Assembly (NCBI GenBank): GCA_030765055.1
Contig: CM060947.1
Location: forward strand, 97,168,936-97,232,935
Reading direction: 5' to 3'
Source: Mantis religiosa
Taxonomy: Eukaryota > Arthropoda > Insecta > Mantodea > Mantidae
DNA length: 64,000 nt
Below, piece after piece: positions 53,612-64,000 of this stretch (position 1 is its first letter; the number at the start of each line of letters is the position of its first letter). The notes under the pieces are model-generated. The model had not been told where the DNA came from, made no database searches, and saw nothing but the letters and a program-made list of their open reading frames with translations. The translations under genes were made by a program, and so were the position numbers.

Positions 53612-54749
53612 TTAATAGGAGTTGATAATGGAGTAGATAGGGATATGAAAATCCTGGGGAGGGTCTTGAGAGGTGTGAGCCCTCCTTTCATGGCCCGTGC
53701 GGAGGTCTCTTAGACACACGGAAACGTTTTTAAAAATACTCATGATCTCGTACGACCCTGTATACCTAGGCGCCAACTTTGCAGCATAAGCATTAAGTTT
53801 AGAAGACTGAGTATACAGCTTACAAAGTACTTTCTGGCTAACCGTATATGGTGAAGGCCGTTTATCAACATCATACCGTTCCTTTACTTGGGCATGTGAC
53901 TTCTGCAAATTGCAAAAGGCGGATTTCCATACTCTGCCTATTTCTTCGCGAGTAACTTTGTGGGGAAGCAAATCATCCAGACGCCAAAGATTAGCTAGGG
54001 GAGAGTTAGGTGTATATGCTAACATAAGCTGAGATGGAGTAACACCATGCGATTCGTGACGGGCCGAATTAAAAGCCAATTGCAATCGAGCCAAATTCGT
54101 ATCCCATTTAGTATGGCTATCATGATGGAAGGCTATTAACGCTGACTTAAGGTTCCTATTGAATCTTTCAACATGGGAAGGCTGGAGGTAATAGGGGTGT
54201 TAGTTATGGGTTTAGTGCCCCAACCAAAACAAAAGTTCCTAAATGCGAAAGAGGTAAGCTGAGCACGTTATCCGTTACCAGAAAACGGGGAGCCCCAAAG
54301 GCAGCAAATATCGAAGAAAGAACCTTAACTACCCCCGGTGTATTCGCCTTTGGTAAGGCTGTCATCCATACAAATTTACTGAACGAATCTACCACGACTA
54401 AGGCATATGTATTCCCCTGGGCAGAACGAGGAAAGGGACCGACAAAATCCACAAATAATTTCTCCAGAGGTCTGATTGCCACCTCCGATGCTAAACCCTT
54501 CCATGCAGTACATTGTGCCGGTTTCGCCATTTGACAAAGCTGACACCTAACTCGCGAGGCTACTTCTTTATTCATATTTGGCCACACAAAATATTCACGA
54601 ATCTTGTTTTTGGTTTTAGCTATTCCCAAACGTCCGCCTACAGGGGATGAGTGGAAATATTCAAATACCATAGGGACTAAGGCACGCGGCAGAACAACCT
54701 TGGTCTTGCCGTCAAAGGTAGCCTGTGTCATAAAAACACCCTCCTTCAA
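53612..54749 (-). pseudogene. Gypsy integrase, split in two frames
   Basis: Frame 54204-54749: zinc-binding region YFHSSPVGGRLGIAKTKNKI, VWPNMNKEV, CQLCQMAKPAQC (the second His of HHCC replaced by Arg), then the catalytic core LFVDFVGPFPRSAQGNTYAL, VVVDSFSKFVWMTALPKA and FLVTDN (first and second Asp). The frame breaks before the Glu. Frame 53612-54094 carries LQLAFNSARHESHGVTPSQL (the helix after the core) and a C-terminal domain, DPPQDFHIP. The part between (54095-54203) is shifted, reading as sequence with FNRNLKSALIAFH. Confidence 0.8.
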
Positions 54750-54936
54750 ACTATACGGTGAAATAACCTCACCAGCCTCGAGCCGATCGATAAGGCGTTA
54801 CGGATCCGGATCTTTTCTCTGATGTGTGGGTAAACCTTCGAACAATTCGGGAAATTCACAGATTGCTAAAAATATTCTCATTACAGGGATTATTCTCCCT
54901 TGGCTCTTCGAACATTCGGGTCAAGGCATCAGCCAC

Positions 54937-56266
54937 TCAATTTTCTGAGCCACATATATGTATCGGTACGAACTTAAAAGCAGAAATACGCACACCCCAA
55001 CGCGCTAACCTGCCTGTGGATCGCGGCGTACCCAATGACCACGTAAGCGCTTGGTTATCGCACTCGAGGGTAAACTCCAGATATTCACGGTATTTTTCCA
55101 AACCAAATTCCACAGCCAAAGTTTAAAGTTTGTAAACAGAATATTTCCGCATGGCAGGGGTAAGGGTACGAATTATACCCAATAGCCCTTCACCCCATGG
55201 AAAAATCCTGAAGTAAAACGGCAGCCACCGACCCTCTACTAGCATCGGTCTGCAGGACAAACCTACGTGGAAAATCCGGGAAAGCCAACACTGGGGGCTT
55301 CATAATTGCCTGTTTAAGGTCTTCAAAGGCCTGCTGCTGTTGCTCGCCCCACCTAAACGGAATCTCTTTCCGCCGAAGAAGGTTCAATGGTTCCGCGCGC
55401 GCCGCAAAATCCGGAATAATCTTACTGAAAATGTTTACCATACCTACATACCTAGCCAATGCCCTGACGGTTTTGGGATGAGGAAAATTACGTATTACTT
55501 TAGTACGCTCCGGATCGATCGCTATCCCAGCAGGAGATACGATATGGCCTAAAAAGGAAATCTGCCCGGTAGCAAACTTACATTTCTCTTTGCGTAAGGT
55601 AACACCCTCACTTTTGAGCCTGTTATAAACCTCCGCCAAATGTTGGCAATGGGTCTCAAAGTCGGGGGAATAGACAACTATGTCATCCAAATAATGATAC
55701 ACGTATTTAAATTTAATATCCGAAAATATTTGGTCTAGTAACCGCGACAGCACCTGTGCTCCTGTCGCAATTCCAAAGGGAATCCTTTGAAATTCATATA
55801 GTCTCCACGGAACAGAAAATGCAGTTAACGGCTTAGACAATTCAGATCAAGGGATCTGAAGTAGGCACTATTTAAGTCCAAACTCGTAAATACTTTGGCA
55901 CCCACGAAATAATGTGCCGTGGAACTTAGATGCGGCATGGGTTGTACCTCAATTTTTATCTTTTTATTTAAATGCTGATAGTCCACCACTACCCTGAAAT
56001 CGTCCTCGTCCTTAGGGACCAAGAATACCGGACTACTATAATTAGACGTGGACGGCCTGATCACCCCCTTCCGTAACATCTCATCGATTTTTTTTACGAA
56101 GAATCGCCATCTTAGGAGGGGTAATACGATAGGGCGGTAACTTTACAGGGGTGTTATCTGTTAATTGAATATACTCCACCAAATTCGTTACTCCTAAACG
56201 GTCGGCGAATAACGACCCGTGGTTTGCACATAGGTGGTCCAGCAAACGGCTCTGCTCTTCAGTCAA
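54937..56266 (-). pseudogene. Gypsy reverse transcriptase and RNase H
   Basis: Frames 56081-56266, 55825-56079, 55190-55840 and 54937-55119, in that order. RT: LPPYRITPPKMAILRK, VIRPSTSNYSSPVFLVPKDE, DFRVVVDYQHLNKK, RLYEFQRIPFGIATGAQVLS, YHYLDDIVVYSP (catalytic YLDD), ISFLGHIVSPAGI. RNase H: FVLQTDASRGSVAAVLLQ (first Asp) and CDNQALTWSL. At least three frameshifts. The sequence is close to retroelements of the Gypsy type in arthropods. Confidence 0.85.
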
Positions 56267-56453
56267 ATGGGAGAAAACTTACGTTGCAAACCTGAGGGTG
56301 GAACCCTCCGCCTTCCTCTAAAGGTTCGACATTAATTAAATGGTCGCTAACAAATGGGATTAGCACAGAAGGAGCAAACGCTAAGGTAATCTCCCCATCC
56401 CGAAAATCAATCCTTAGGCCGACTCTAGACATAAAGTCCGAGCCCAAGATCAG

Positions 56454-56738
56454 TCAAAATGGCAAGTCCGGCAGAAGATAAAAATAGTGTTTACACGTAA
56501 AATGCGGGAAACGCACGGTTAACTGAACCTTAACACTCACCTGAAATTTATGGCCATTTACCGACACGCACCCGACCCTACACTGCTGCAGTTTACCTGA
56601 GAATTTAGTAAGGTAGCGATAATAAAACCCCTCGTGCACCAATGAGCAGGAGGTTCCAGAGTCCAAGAGAGCGGCTAACTGCCGATTTCCTACAGTCACC
56701 TGAACTGCCGGTTTCAAATTAAATGGCTTGGCGACCAT
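56454..56738 (-). CDS. Gypsy aspartic protease
   Basis: 94 codons with LAALLDSGTSCSLVHEGFYY (active-site DSG flanked by hydrophobics) and a following beta-rich domain with GCVSVNGHKFQVSVKVQL. The next frame (56259-56447) continues with GSDFMSRVGLRIDFRDGEIT, the usual end of such proteases (LGxDFL), after one frame change. Confidence 0.8.
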   Translation of the reverse strand: MVAKPFNLKPAVQVTVGNRQLAALLDSGTSCSLVHEGFYYRYLTKFSGKLQQCRVGCVSVNGHKFQVSVKVQLTVRFPHFTCKHYFYLLPDLPF

Positions 56739-56786
56739 CCGACGTAATCTCTGACAACAAGCAGAACTCCTGCTGGTGGCTAGTTG

Positions 56787-58054
56787 TCAATCCTGAGGCC
56801 TTTGCACGTTTACGCGCACAGGTGGTGACGCCTCACCACGCCCCCTTACTACCGGGCACTGTCTAACTAAATGCTCACGCGAAGCACACCTGAAACATGG
56901 TCCTAGCGAGCGAAAATTACCCTGAGCTGGATTTGCCCGGTTATTCTGCCGCGGCTCAAATTGAACACGCAGAGGCACTTGTAATGGCTCGTAGCTTCGT
57001 GCAGCATCTGACGCCTCGTACTCTGCCAAACTCGGTAAAAGCCCCTCCATGTGATGATGATGTGAATAGGGGCGCTCAACTATGGCGGCCATGAGCGCCG
57101 CCCCTCCATGTCTTTAAACGTAGTGGGACGAGGTCTAAATAACAAAACAGACTGTACTGCCGGCTTCAACCCCGTAATCATATCACAGATCTGCCCCTCA
57201 CTATCCGGCAATCGCAGCACACGCGCATATAGCTTAACCCTGCTCATATATTCGGAAAAGGACTCCCCCAGCCCCTGGGGTTTCAAAACATGATCTTGAG
57301 TTAATACATGTAACACCCGACGAGGTATGAAACATTCCAACACACTATCATGCAACTCCGTCACTGGGTCTACACTCTCCTTAACACGTCCAATTATACC
57401 GCGCACCGCGTCTCCCCCTTTTGACATAACCACATCAAGCAGTTGTAGATCGCTAACCTGGCATATCTCAGCACAATCCTTGGTTCTTACTAAGAACTTA
57501 AGAAATTCAAGAGCAGTAGAAACATCACAAATCCTAAAGCTTTAGTATGACTCGACCAACTGTTGCAATAGATGAAGTAATTTTAACGGCTTAAAAGCCG
57601 AGACCTGAGCTATCCCAGGTTGTGTGACCACACCCGACGCAGCCCGTTCACCTTGGGGTGCAAGCATTTCTAAATATCTCATAAACTGCCCCCTCAGCTC
57701 GGACAACCCAACTCCGAACTTAACCTTAGGGCAATATTCCCGGAAGTATTCAATCCGTTGCACATAATGCAAAATCCTGGCAGTCAAACGCCTCACCTGG
57801 GCCTTGGAAAATCCTGAAACCATATTCGAGTCAGAAAACAATTCGTCAAATTCCAATCGCGTGGCCTCACATAATGACGGTGATTCAATTACCAACAAAT
57901 GTGTATCCGGCAGTGTCACAAAATCGTTGTCTTTTGCCCTACGAAGGGCATCTAACAGGGCAGGAACATCTGCTGACGACAAGTCGTCGCGCCCACGAAT
58001 CCCCAACTCAAATAGAATTTCATTTTTGCGCAAAAGCTGAAAGTCACTCGACAT
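56787..58054 (-). pseudogene. Gypsy gag with zinc knuckle
   Basis: Frame 57542-58054 (170 codons) begins MSSDFQLLRKNEILFELGIR and looks like the N-terminal gag region. Frame 57080-57433 carries a capsid-like stretch with FIPRRVLHVLTQDHVLKPQG and GESFSEYMSRVKLYARVLRL. Frame 56787-57092 ends with the knuckle CFRCASREHLVRQC (CX2CX4HX4C). Two frameshifts separate them. Confidence 0.75.
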
Positions 58055-58074
58055 GGTTGAACGAAATAATACCC

Positions 58075-58594
58075 AATGTCCAATTTGACCGCCACCATGG
58101 CGGTCAGGGACTTAGTGTTGGTGTCGGTTCCCTCTAGGTTGTTAACGCGGCTCGCCAGGTCTTCGAGGGATTTGGTGTTATTGTCAGCCTTTCCCTCTAG
58201 GTCGTTAACGCGCTCGTCCTCTTGACCCATCCGCTTGCCCAGCTCTGCGACGTCATCCCTCACGCAAGTCAACTGTTCTTCAAATTTGGCGACCAGGGCT
58301 TCATTCGCAGCCTTCATTTCGGTTAGTTCTGTCTTCATTTCGGTGGCCAGGCTTTTGGTCGTTGCTCTCATTTCCGTGGTCAGTTCGGCAATCTTCGCGG
58401 CCAGTTTGTGATTTGCCGCCTCCGTCTTTGCAGTGAGGATGTCATTCGTTGTCTTTATTTCTTTCAACTCGGCGGTCAGGTTGTTGTTTGCAGCTTCCAC
58501 CTTTGTTGTTAATTCGGTCTTCGCGGTCATCGTCGCGCCCAAGTTGTTATTTGCTGTCTCCAATTCCTCTAGAATCTGTGCCAATGCAGCCTCC
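58075..58594 (-). pseudogene. Coiled-coil region upstream of gag
   Basis: A minus-strand frame from MEAALAQILEELETANNNLG through repeated (T/A)AKTEAANxxL and ATEMKTELTEMKAANEALVA to LGKRMGQEDERVNDLEGKAD. About 165 codons of nearly pure heptad repeats lie between the LTR and gag and run over into the gag region in another register. Not a standard part of Gypsy gag; it may be an added N-terminal extension or a separate ORF. Confidence 0.65.
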
Positions 58595-58604
58595 ATGTCG
58601 TAAT

Positions 58605-58624
58605 GTCCCACTCCTGACACCAAT
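58605..58624 (-). promoter_or_regulatory. Candidate primer binding site of the Gypsy element
   Basis: Directly inside the LTR the minus strand reads ATTGGTGTCAGGAGTGGGAC. Sequences starting TGG at this position normally pair with a tRNA 3' end. I do not assign the tRNA. Confidence 0.55.
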
Positions 58625-59011
58625 TGTGACTATGTGGATTCGTGAAATTAAAAGTCCAGGTTACAAACACTAAACATTGTTCTTTATTTCTGTAGAAACA
58701 CAATTACGTCACATACACATACAACTTGCAAGGTCATCGACCACAAAGTCCACTTTTACAGCTGTTCACGTGCACACATCCAATTACCGACTGACTGTCA
58801 GTGGCATGCGGCGGTTTCTTTTATAGCTACTCACTCTTCCAGAAATTCGTGGAATGTTCTCAATCAAGATGGCGCTAGAAGAAAGACAAACTCTACAGAA
58901 ATCCGCCTCCTTCCCTCCACCATTTCGGCAAGCTTTTATCTCAGCATTGCACTGCCCATCTCTTTGAACTCGTCACTTGTGCCGCCTTGCTTCAACATTG
59001 CGCTCGCGACA
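58625..59011 (-). mobile_element. 5' LTR of the Gypsy element
   Basis: 387 nt bounded by TG and CA (minus strand TGTCGCGAGCG to CCACATAGTCACA). It holds a TATA box (GCTATAAAAG near 58816) and an initiator-like AGTCAGTC downstream. A polyadenylation signal is not certain. It is related over both ends to the solo LTR at 30046-30531. Confidence 0.8.
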
Positions 59012-59014
59012 ATA

Positions 59015-59750
59015 CCGAAGGAAGGGCCACTTCAGAAACTATTAATCATTTGGAACACATATGCTGATTTGGGCTTTAGACATCAGATAGATGCAGTCCT
59101 TTGAAGGAAAGTGATCTTGATGCCGGAAAATGATTTAGCCAATAAATATTTGAAAGCTAGACTTGTTTCCTGCTAAATACAGTGTTAGAACTGCTCCCCA
59201 TCATTGAAAACTTGCGGCACTAAGAAATAATTTCAGTTTTAACAGAATGTGATTATTAGGTTGCCTTTATTGCTGGTAACCAGATTTCCCTTACCCTTTA
59301 TGAGATGTTACTGGAACACAAAGTGTAAGGTATAGAAAATGAAAAGCTCTTGCCAACAGCTCTTGGTGTTTACAATAATACATTGTTTAATGATATAACA
59401 CAACTTGTCAGCTGCAAAATACCTTTCACTTTTTGTAATTGTTCTAATTACTTAAATATTCTTGCAAGAATTAATTTATCCCTCATTGAATCCAATGAAA
59501 TAAACTGCTAAGGTTCCTTGACACCATCAAATGGGACAAAGGGAGAGATATCTCGTCTGGTGGATTTGGCAGCTTTAAAAGCTTTGCACACAAGAACATG
59601 TAAGTGAGGTAGCTCCACTTGTAAAGCTGTTTGGTGGATTTCTGGTAGTCTTGCTTGAATGCATACTCACAGGGAATCTGAAGCAAAAATCACAAATTTC
59701 ATCACTCAAGCCTGCACAAGAACTATGAAAACAATTTTTACATGCTCTAC
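59015..59750. other. Unassigned, with a zinc-finger-like patch
   Basis: On the minus strand about 59690-59755 reads CKNCFHSSCAGLSDEICDFC, a Cys/His pattern like part of a PHD finger. It abuts the left end of the mariner, so the insertion may have split an older element. The rest shows no gene. Confidence 0.3.
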
Positions 59751-59753
59751 CTA

Positions 59754-61006
59754 GTATAGCCATAAATACTGTTACAACTTGGAAAGTGAAAAATGCAAAT
59801 ACCATGCAAAATATTTTAATTGGCTTTTAGTATATAGTACCTACAGGCATTCATTGCAAACAGTACCTGTCACTTTTCGAAATGGCCACCCTTTGCATGG
59901 ATACAGGCTCTGAGTCTTTGTGGCCACTCGTCTATGGCAGAACGGATGACATCCAGGGGGAAATCTGCCACTGCTGACAACAAGTAACGCTTTAAACTTC
60001 CAATGGTGAGGTGTCTGTCCTTGCAGGTGATGCCCTCAAGCAGTGACCACAGACGGTAGTCCAATGGATTCAGGTCTGGAGTGCTACTGGGCCAATCTTC
60101 AGGCGAAATGAAGTCAGGGACATCATGCTGAAGCCCTGGTTGCATTGATCCTGCTGGAAAGTCCATGGTTGGTTTTGAAACAATGTAGCACTTGAGTTCT
60201 TGACAGTAGGCTGCAAAATAGTGCTTTCATACATACACTCTGGCACTAGTTTTAATGCCCTTGTGCAAAAATGTAGCTGGGTGGTACCAGAATAACTCAC
60301 CAAACCACACCGTCACTGAGGATGGATGATGGGCTCTCTGAACTGTAGGAACCTTATTACTGGCTTCCCGAGATCATGATGCATAAACCCTGTAGTTTTG
60401 CACATTGAAAGACTCCTCAATAGTGAAAACTTTTTCATCGGTGAAGAGGATGTTCTGATGACTATTTTGAGCATAACGCTGTAGGAGACATTGACATTTA
60501 AGCACTCTCAGCTTCTTTAGGCGTGTGTCAAGATAGTGTCCTTTACGTCGGCATTAAGCCCTTAGTTCAAGGTCCTCTGACAGAAGCCTGAATATTATCC
60601 TTTTTGAAATGTTTATTTCACAGGACAAGATAGCCTGCTTCCGCACAGGATTTCTCTGAACATGAGCCCCCACTGCGTTTTTTGCTGCTTGAGTCCCGGC
60701 ACTGCGTGGTCAACCCTCCCTCAGCTGATCCTTTACAGTCCCTATTGCAGTGAATCGCTCAGTGGTGCAGTACACAAACATGCAGCTGATTTTCAGCTTT
60801 TGTAGTGTCTTGAAAATGTTACTTGCAGATTTTCCAACTTTATGCAACGCAAAGACGGCTACACGATTTTCATAATCACCCCAACCTGGAGCTAAATACT
60901 TCCTTTTTCAAAGACAAGCTAACAATGGTTCAAGGTTTAGGTGTGCACACACAGAGTTGTTTATGCACCAAACCGCCAAAATTTGTAACAGTATTTATGG
61001 CAAGAC
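59754..61006 (-). mobile_element. Mariner transposon, full length but inactive
   Basis: The ends carry matching inverted repeats (TAGYCATAAATACTGTTACA on the left, GCCATAAATACTGTTACAAA read inward on the right) next to TA dinucleotides at 59752-59753 and 61007-61008. The length of 1.25 kb suits the family. The minus strand codes for the transposase C-terminus: FISPEDWPSSTPDLNPLDYR, LWSLLEGI, then VIRSAIDEWPQRLRACIHAK and GGHFEK, with stop. The N-terminal and second catalytic regions (QQDQC near 60150) are frame-shifted. Intact ends, broken protein. Confidence 0.85.
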
Positions 61007-61014
61007 TAAGTACA

Positions 61015-61540
61015 TAGTACTTAAACTTGACATTCTTAACGTTCAACAATAAACTACAAAGTAGACTAATAAAGCATTCATTATCTTCTATAAATTATAA
61101 ATGTAAATTTTTGGAAAAAGAAGTTGATAACTGTATGAACATTTAAAATCAAAAGTTCAACAAAATACAAGAGGTGTAGTATGTTTTCACATTTTTACTA
61201 ATCGGCAACTGAAAAACAAATTATGGCCTCCCTTGCATAAACTGCTTCATTACACATTTTGTTGTAGGGAAACAGGTGGCTGAAGCAATAGTAAATCTTT
61301 AAAATTGGTCTACTTTGAAATTCTACTCTTTGCATGAGCATCGAAAACAAAGAATGCTGACTTAAGCACTTCACAAATGTATAAACTATTTGAAAATATC
61401 TCAGAAATGACTGCTGCCATATAAAGTTATTTCACATAAATTGTGTTTGTAACATTCTCAGTGTTGAATATTTCTATTTCTTATGGTTTATTAGTTAAAT
61501 AAACTTAAACAAAAATCATTCAGAATAAATAGAATTTCTT
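61015..61540. other. No gene recognised
   Basis: AT-rich sequence without supportable features. Confidence 0.3.
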
Positions 61541-61542
61541 CA

Positions 61543-61765
61543 CCTGCCTCTGTAGCATAGGTGGTAGCATGTTCAAGTGGTCCAGAGCTCAAATCTCAAT
61601 CAGGGTGAGTTATCTAGATAAGGTTTTTCTGGGATTTTCCCTTACCTGAAAGATAAATGTCAGGTAACTCTAAGTTTTATGAACCCTGTGCTGATATGAG
61701 CATCATTTTATCCTTTTCACTCATTGTCCAATATGACTTAAATTGGGGAACATTAATTAAAAAAA
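61543..61765 (+). repeat. SINE-V copy, internally deleted
   Basis: Head CCTGCCTCTGTAGCATAGGT; about 12 nt around the anticodon-like loop are missing (GTAGCATGTTCAAGTGG). B box GAGCTCAAATCTCAA, diverged tail GACTTAAATTGGGGAAC. Confidence 0.75.
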
Positions 61766-61839
61766 CTCTATTCACAAATAAATATGTAATCACATATTGT
61801 AAATAAACTACAAAACTTGGCAACCAACTTCACTTACCC

Positions 61840-61903
61840 GTTTTTTAGAATTGTTGAATCCTCTGGGATTGGTTTCATGATGCTCTTATCACAGCCTCAG
61901 CCG
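61840..61903 (-). ncRNA. Decayed hammerhead-like PLE terminus
   Basis: Minus strand: CCGG, CUGAGGC (last core A replaced by C), extra U, stem II GUGAU / AUCAU with AAGAGC loop, GAAA, C-CA-A (second pair lost), UC, CCAG. It keeps the layout of the other copies. No PLE protein is attached. Confidence 0.4.
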
Positions 61904-62139
61904 GTAAACTGACTAACTTTTTTGGTCACTTTCATTACCTGACATAGTTCATTATTGTACTGTCATCTACTGGGGATAAAAACTTATTGGCAGTTTTTCA
62001 AAATTCGTCACATGATTTTTATTGTTCAAAATAAATATTTTCTCCCATACCATTAAATCTTTCGGTTTACCGATAGATTTTCACTCCTGAGCAGTTATTT
62101 AATTGTCGGAACTCACATGTTTGGATCTTCGAAAATATC

Positions 62140-62910
62140 CATGCTACATTTGAGAGGTCACATCAACTGAGATTGGTGTTAATGGGTGGGCTGGTATTGT
62201 AGACAACTTCTTAATAAGACTATACATTTTGCTGGCCCACCTCAATGTTGACAATTGCTTATTTCTGCAGCAAGTTTTGCATGATCTAATGGAAACATTT
62301 TTCCTTCATATCAGACAAGATATATGTTTTCAACAAGATGGGGCATCAGGTCACTTTGGTGCTGAAGTATGTCATCATCTTACGCTTACATATGGCAATC
62401 ACAGGATAGGAAGAGTTGGACCCATTGCCTGGCTGGCATGCTCTCCTGACCTTACTCTAAAATGAACTAAAATGTGCAGTGTTTAATGCCCGCTTTTACT
62501 ACAGGCGATACCGCAGGTGGTGACACTGATGATACATGAGATGAAGATGGAGCACTGGTGGAATGAAATGGTGGGAATAACTGGAAATCCCGGAGAAAAC
62601 CTGCCCCAGCGCCGTGTTGTCCACCACAAATCTCACTTTGCGGTTGCCTGGGGTCGAATCTGGGTCACCTTGGTAATAGCCAGGTGGTCTAACCACTCAG
62701 CCACTAACCATTGTGGGGGCACATGAAGCCTGAAGTGTATGAAACACCTGTTGAATCTGAAAAGGACCTTGTGGCATGAATAACCTGCACAGCTGGCAAA
62801 ATCAGAGAAATGGCTAGTGTCTTCGCAAGAGTATGACAGAGTATGACATTCCAATGCATGCTTTGTGTTAATTGCAATGGGCATGCATTCCAACATTTGC
62901 TTTGAATAGT
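62140..62910 (+). pseudogene. Mariner-like transposase relic split by a SINE
   Basis: Frame 62229-62465: MLAHLNVDNCLFLQQVLHDL, FLHIRQDICFQQDGASGHFG (second catalytic Asp in QQDGA) and HRIGRVGPIAWLACSPDLT (third acidic region). After the SINE the protein resumes as HMKPEVYETPVESEKDLVA and, past a stop, a C-terminal QxCMLCVNCNGHAFQHL, corresponding to the LCIxxxGxHFEHL ending of relatives. It is related in type to the element at 27359-29231. Confidence 0.7.
62472..62715 (-). repeat. SINE-D copy nested in a transposase relic
   Basis: Minus strand has TGGCTGAGTGGTTAGACCAC (A box), GGCTATTACC in place of the GUC loop, B box GATTCGACCCC, body GGTTTTCTCCGGGAT, tail GCGGGCATTAAACACTG. Closely parallel to 8600-8843. 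Confidence 0.8.
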
Positions 62911-62914
62911 AAAG

Positions 62915-63285
62915 CTATGATTAACTGTAAACAGCGAGATGTTTGTGTTTTGTAAGTGTTCTCCATTTCTTTCTTGGATTAAGGTTATGCACCTTACTAG
63001 TTAATTGCTACTAATTAGCATTTTGATTTTGCTGTAAATACTTAAACTGGTTGAGAGGCAGTAACAACATTAACTCATTGTTAAACACTTAACGAAGCAT
63101 CACAGCAAAGCAATTTCCATAGTAAAAAGTGCTTAAAATAATGTTATCTATCAGCTCCCAAAGTTCGTTTGTCTAATTTTGCGACACTCTGTTTAATTTA
63201 AAGTTTGACTGCATGAAAGACATGAAAAGTCCTGTTCCCATCTTCAACATCAACTGATAGCTTGAGATAAAATTGTGCTAGCAAT
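62915..63285. other. No gene recognised
   Basis: AT-rich flank. Confidence 0.3.
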
Positions 63286-63445
63286 ATATACTAGGTTTAA
63301 GGAACACATGAGAAACGTGAAAACAAACGAATGGAACAATCAGCAGTTTCAAACCATTTTTGGTCAATAGAGTGTCAGGTGAAAGAAACCTAAGCTTTTA
63401 AAGGCTCATAAAAGGACCAGCAGAACTCTCCATTTGAAAAAAATT
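63286..63445 (+). mobile_element. Penelope-like element fragment
   Basis: RFKEHMRNVKTNE and QFQTIFGQ with KPKLLKAHKRT match the end of the GIY-YIG domain (RAKEHFRNIKYKQ, SAVATHFW, PKLLKHTSGK). Very decayed. Confidence 0.5.
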
Positions 63446-63449
63446 GTTC

Positions 63450-64000
63450 ATACACAAAAATAAATGCAACTGATAAAACATTGATGACTCATATAGAAAA
63501 GTTCTTGCCCATATAGAAAGGTAGCTGTACTTCCATAAAGTCTCTGGCAATGGCGGTGACTTCAGTATGCGAGCCGTCCAGCTGCCACATGTGCAAACCT
63601 GTATGCACTGAAGTTAGTGTGTTGTTGGTTACAGACAAGGAAAGTGCTGTACGGAACCAAGCTCTGTGTGATTGTGGGATGCGGGGAAATCAGGATAAGG
63701 GGGATAAGCTCATGTAGGGTAATGCTTGCATAAACAGAAATTATCACATGAGATTGTAATTGTTTCTTACATGAGCAAAGCAGACAATGATTTGGATGAC
63801 ATCACAGAGTTTCCCCAATCCGCTTTAAGTCATACGAGGGAATATGGCAGTGAATCTAGACTGATAATTGAGTTGGCAGTCTTTGAAACATTGCAGTAAG
63901 TTCTGTTGCAGAAAGGGAAGCTAGAATAATAGACATATACTTATACATGTCTTTAAAAAAAACAAAACTGTTTTCCCGAAAAGATTTATAATGTATTTAT
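63450..64000. other. No gene recognised
   Basis: No RNGTT guanylyltransferase exon or mobile element could be recognised up to the window end. Confidence 0.3.

Larger units (their letters stand above)
53612..59011 (-). mobile_element. Ty3/Gypsy LTR retrotransposon, 3' LTR missing
   Basis: Minus strand from right to left: LTR (58625-59011), candidate primer binding site, coiled-coil region, gag with zinc knuckle, protease, RT, RNase H, integrase. This pol order (PR-RT-RH-IN) is that of Ty3/Gypsy. Coding is broken by several frameshifts and stops. After the integrase C-terminus (53612) no 3' LTR is found before the LINE, so the element is truncated. No envelope gene is present. It is antisense to RNGTT. 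Confidence 0.88.

Overview
The window is nuclear DNA from an animal, most probably an insect. It is AT-rich, has very low gene density, and is packed with decayed retrotransposons, tRNA-derived SINEs and microsatellites. The only host gene I can name is the 5' part of an mRNA capping enzyme gene (RNGTT / mRNA-cap). Four exons with good splice sites lie at 42859-48897 on the + strand. They encode the RNA 5'-triphosphatase half, including the HCTHGFNRTG active-site loop. I found no guanylyltransferase exon before the window ends, so the fourth intron appears to be at least 15.1 kb and is filled with transposons. Repeat content resembles large polyneopteran-type insect genomes, but I cannot name a species.

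Layout. 1-42 kb is intergenic and built of nested mobile elements: LINE remnants on both strands, a hAT-like transposase relic (2.2-3.6 kb), several Penelope-like elements (PLEs), a mariner-like element with about 190-bp inverted repeats (27.36-29.23 kb), a solo LTR (30.05-30.53 kb), a 620-nt (TTA)n tract, and a fairly young Jockey/CR1-type LINE (32.9-36.5 kb). Two exon-like segments on the minus strand (16.7 and 23.3 kb) may belong to an unidentified host gene. A MITE lies at 41.2-41.5 kb. 42.86-48.9 kb holds the RNGTT exons. 48.9-64 kb is intron 4 or flank, with LINE pieces, two PLEs in opposite orientation, a 5.4-kb Ty3/Gypsy element on the minus strand (53.6-59.0 kb), a mariner (59.75-61.0 kb) and a second transposase relic split by a SINE.

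The most interesting system is the set of PLEs. These retroelements carry a reverse transcriptase and a GIY-YIG endonuclease. At least seven protein-coding fragments and several terminal fragments, apparently from several families, are present. Just after the ORF, or in isolated terminal pieces, many carry a compact fold that I read as a hammerhead ribozyme: a CUGANGA-type core, stem II, GAAA, a two-base-pair stem III, and a cleavage-site UH. The copy at 16293-16337 has an intact core and a five-base-pair stem I. Hammerheads in PLE terminal repeats are known from earlier work. What stands out here is how many families share a window, an extra U between the core and stem II in nearly every copy, and perfect palindromes built from these termini (6566-6732 and 13841-13996).

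The SINEs fall into four tRNA-like groups: Val-like 'SINE-V', Asp-like 'SINE-D', 'SINE-C', and one single full copy with a clean target-site duplication. A fifth, very small retroposed tail (50-80 nt) sits at two loci, each between its own 12-14 bp duplication. Calls come from reading the sequence only, and family names are by recognition of motifs.
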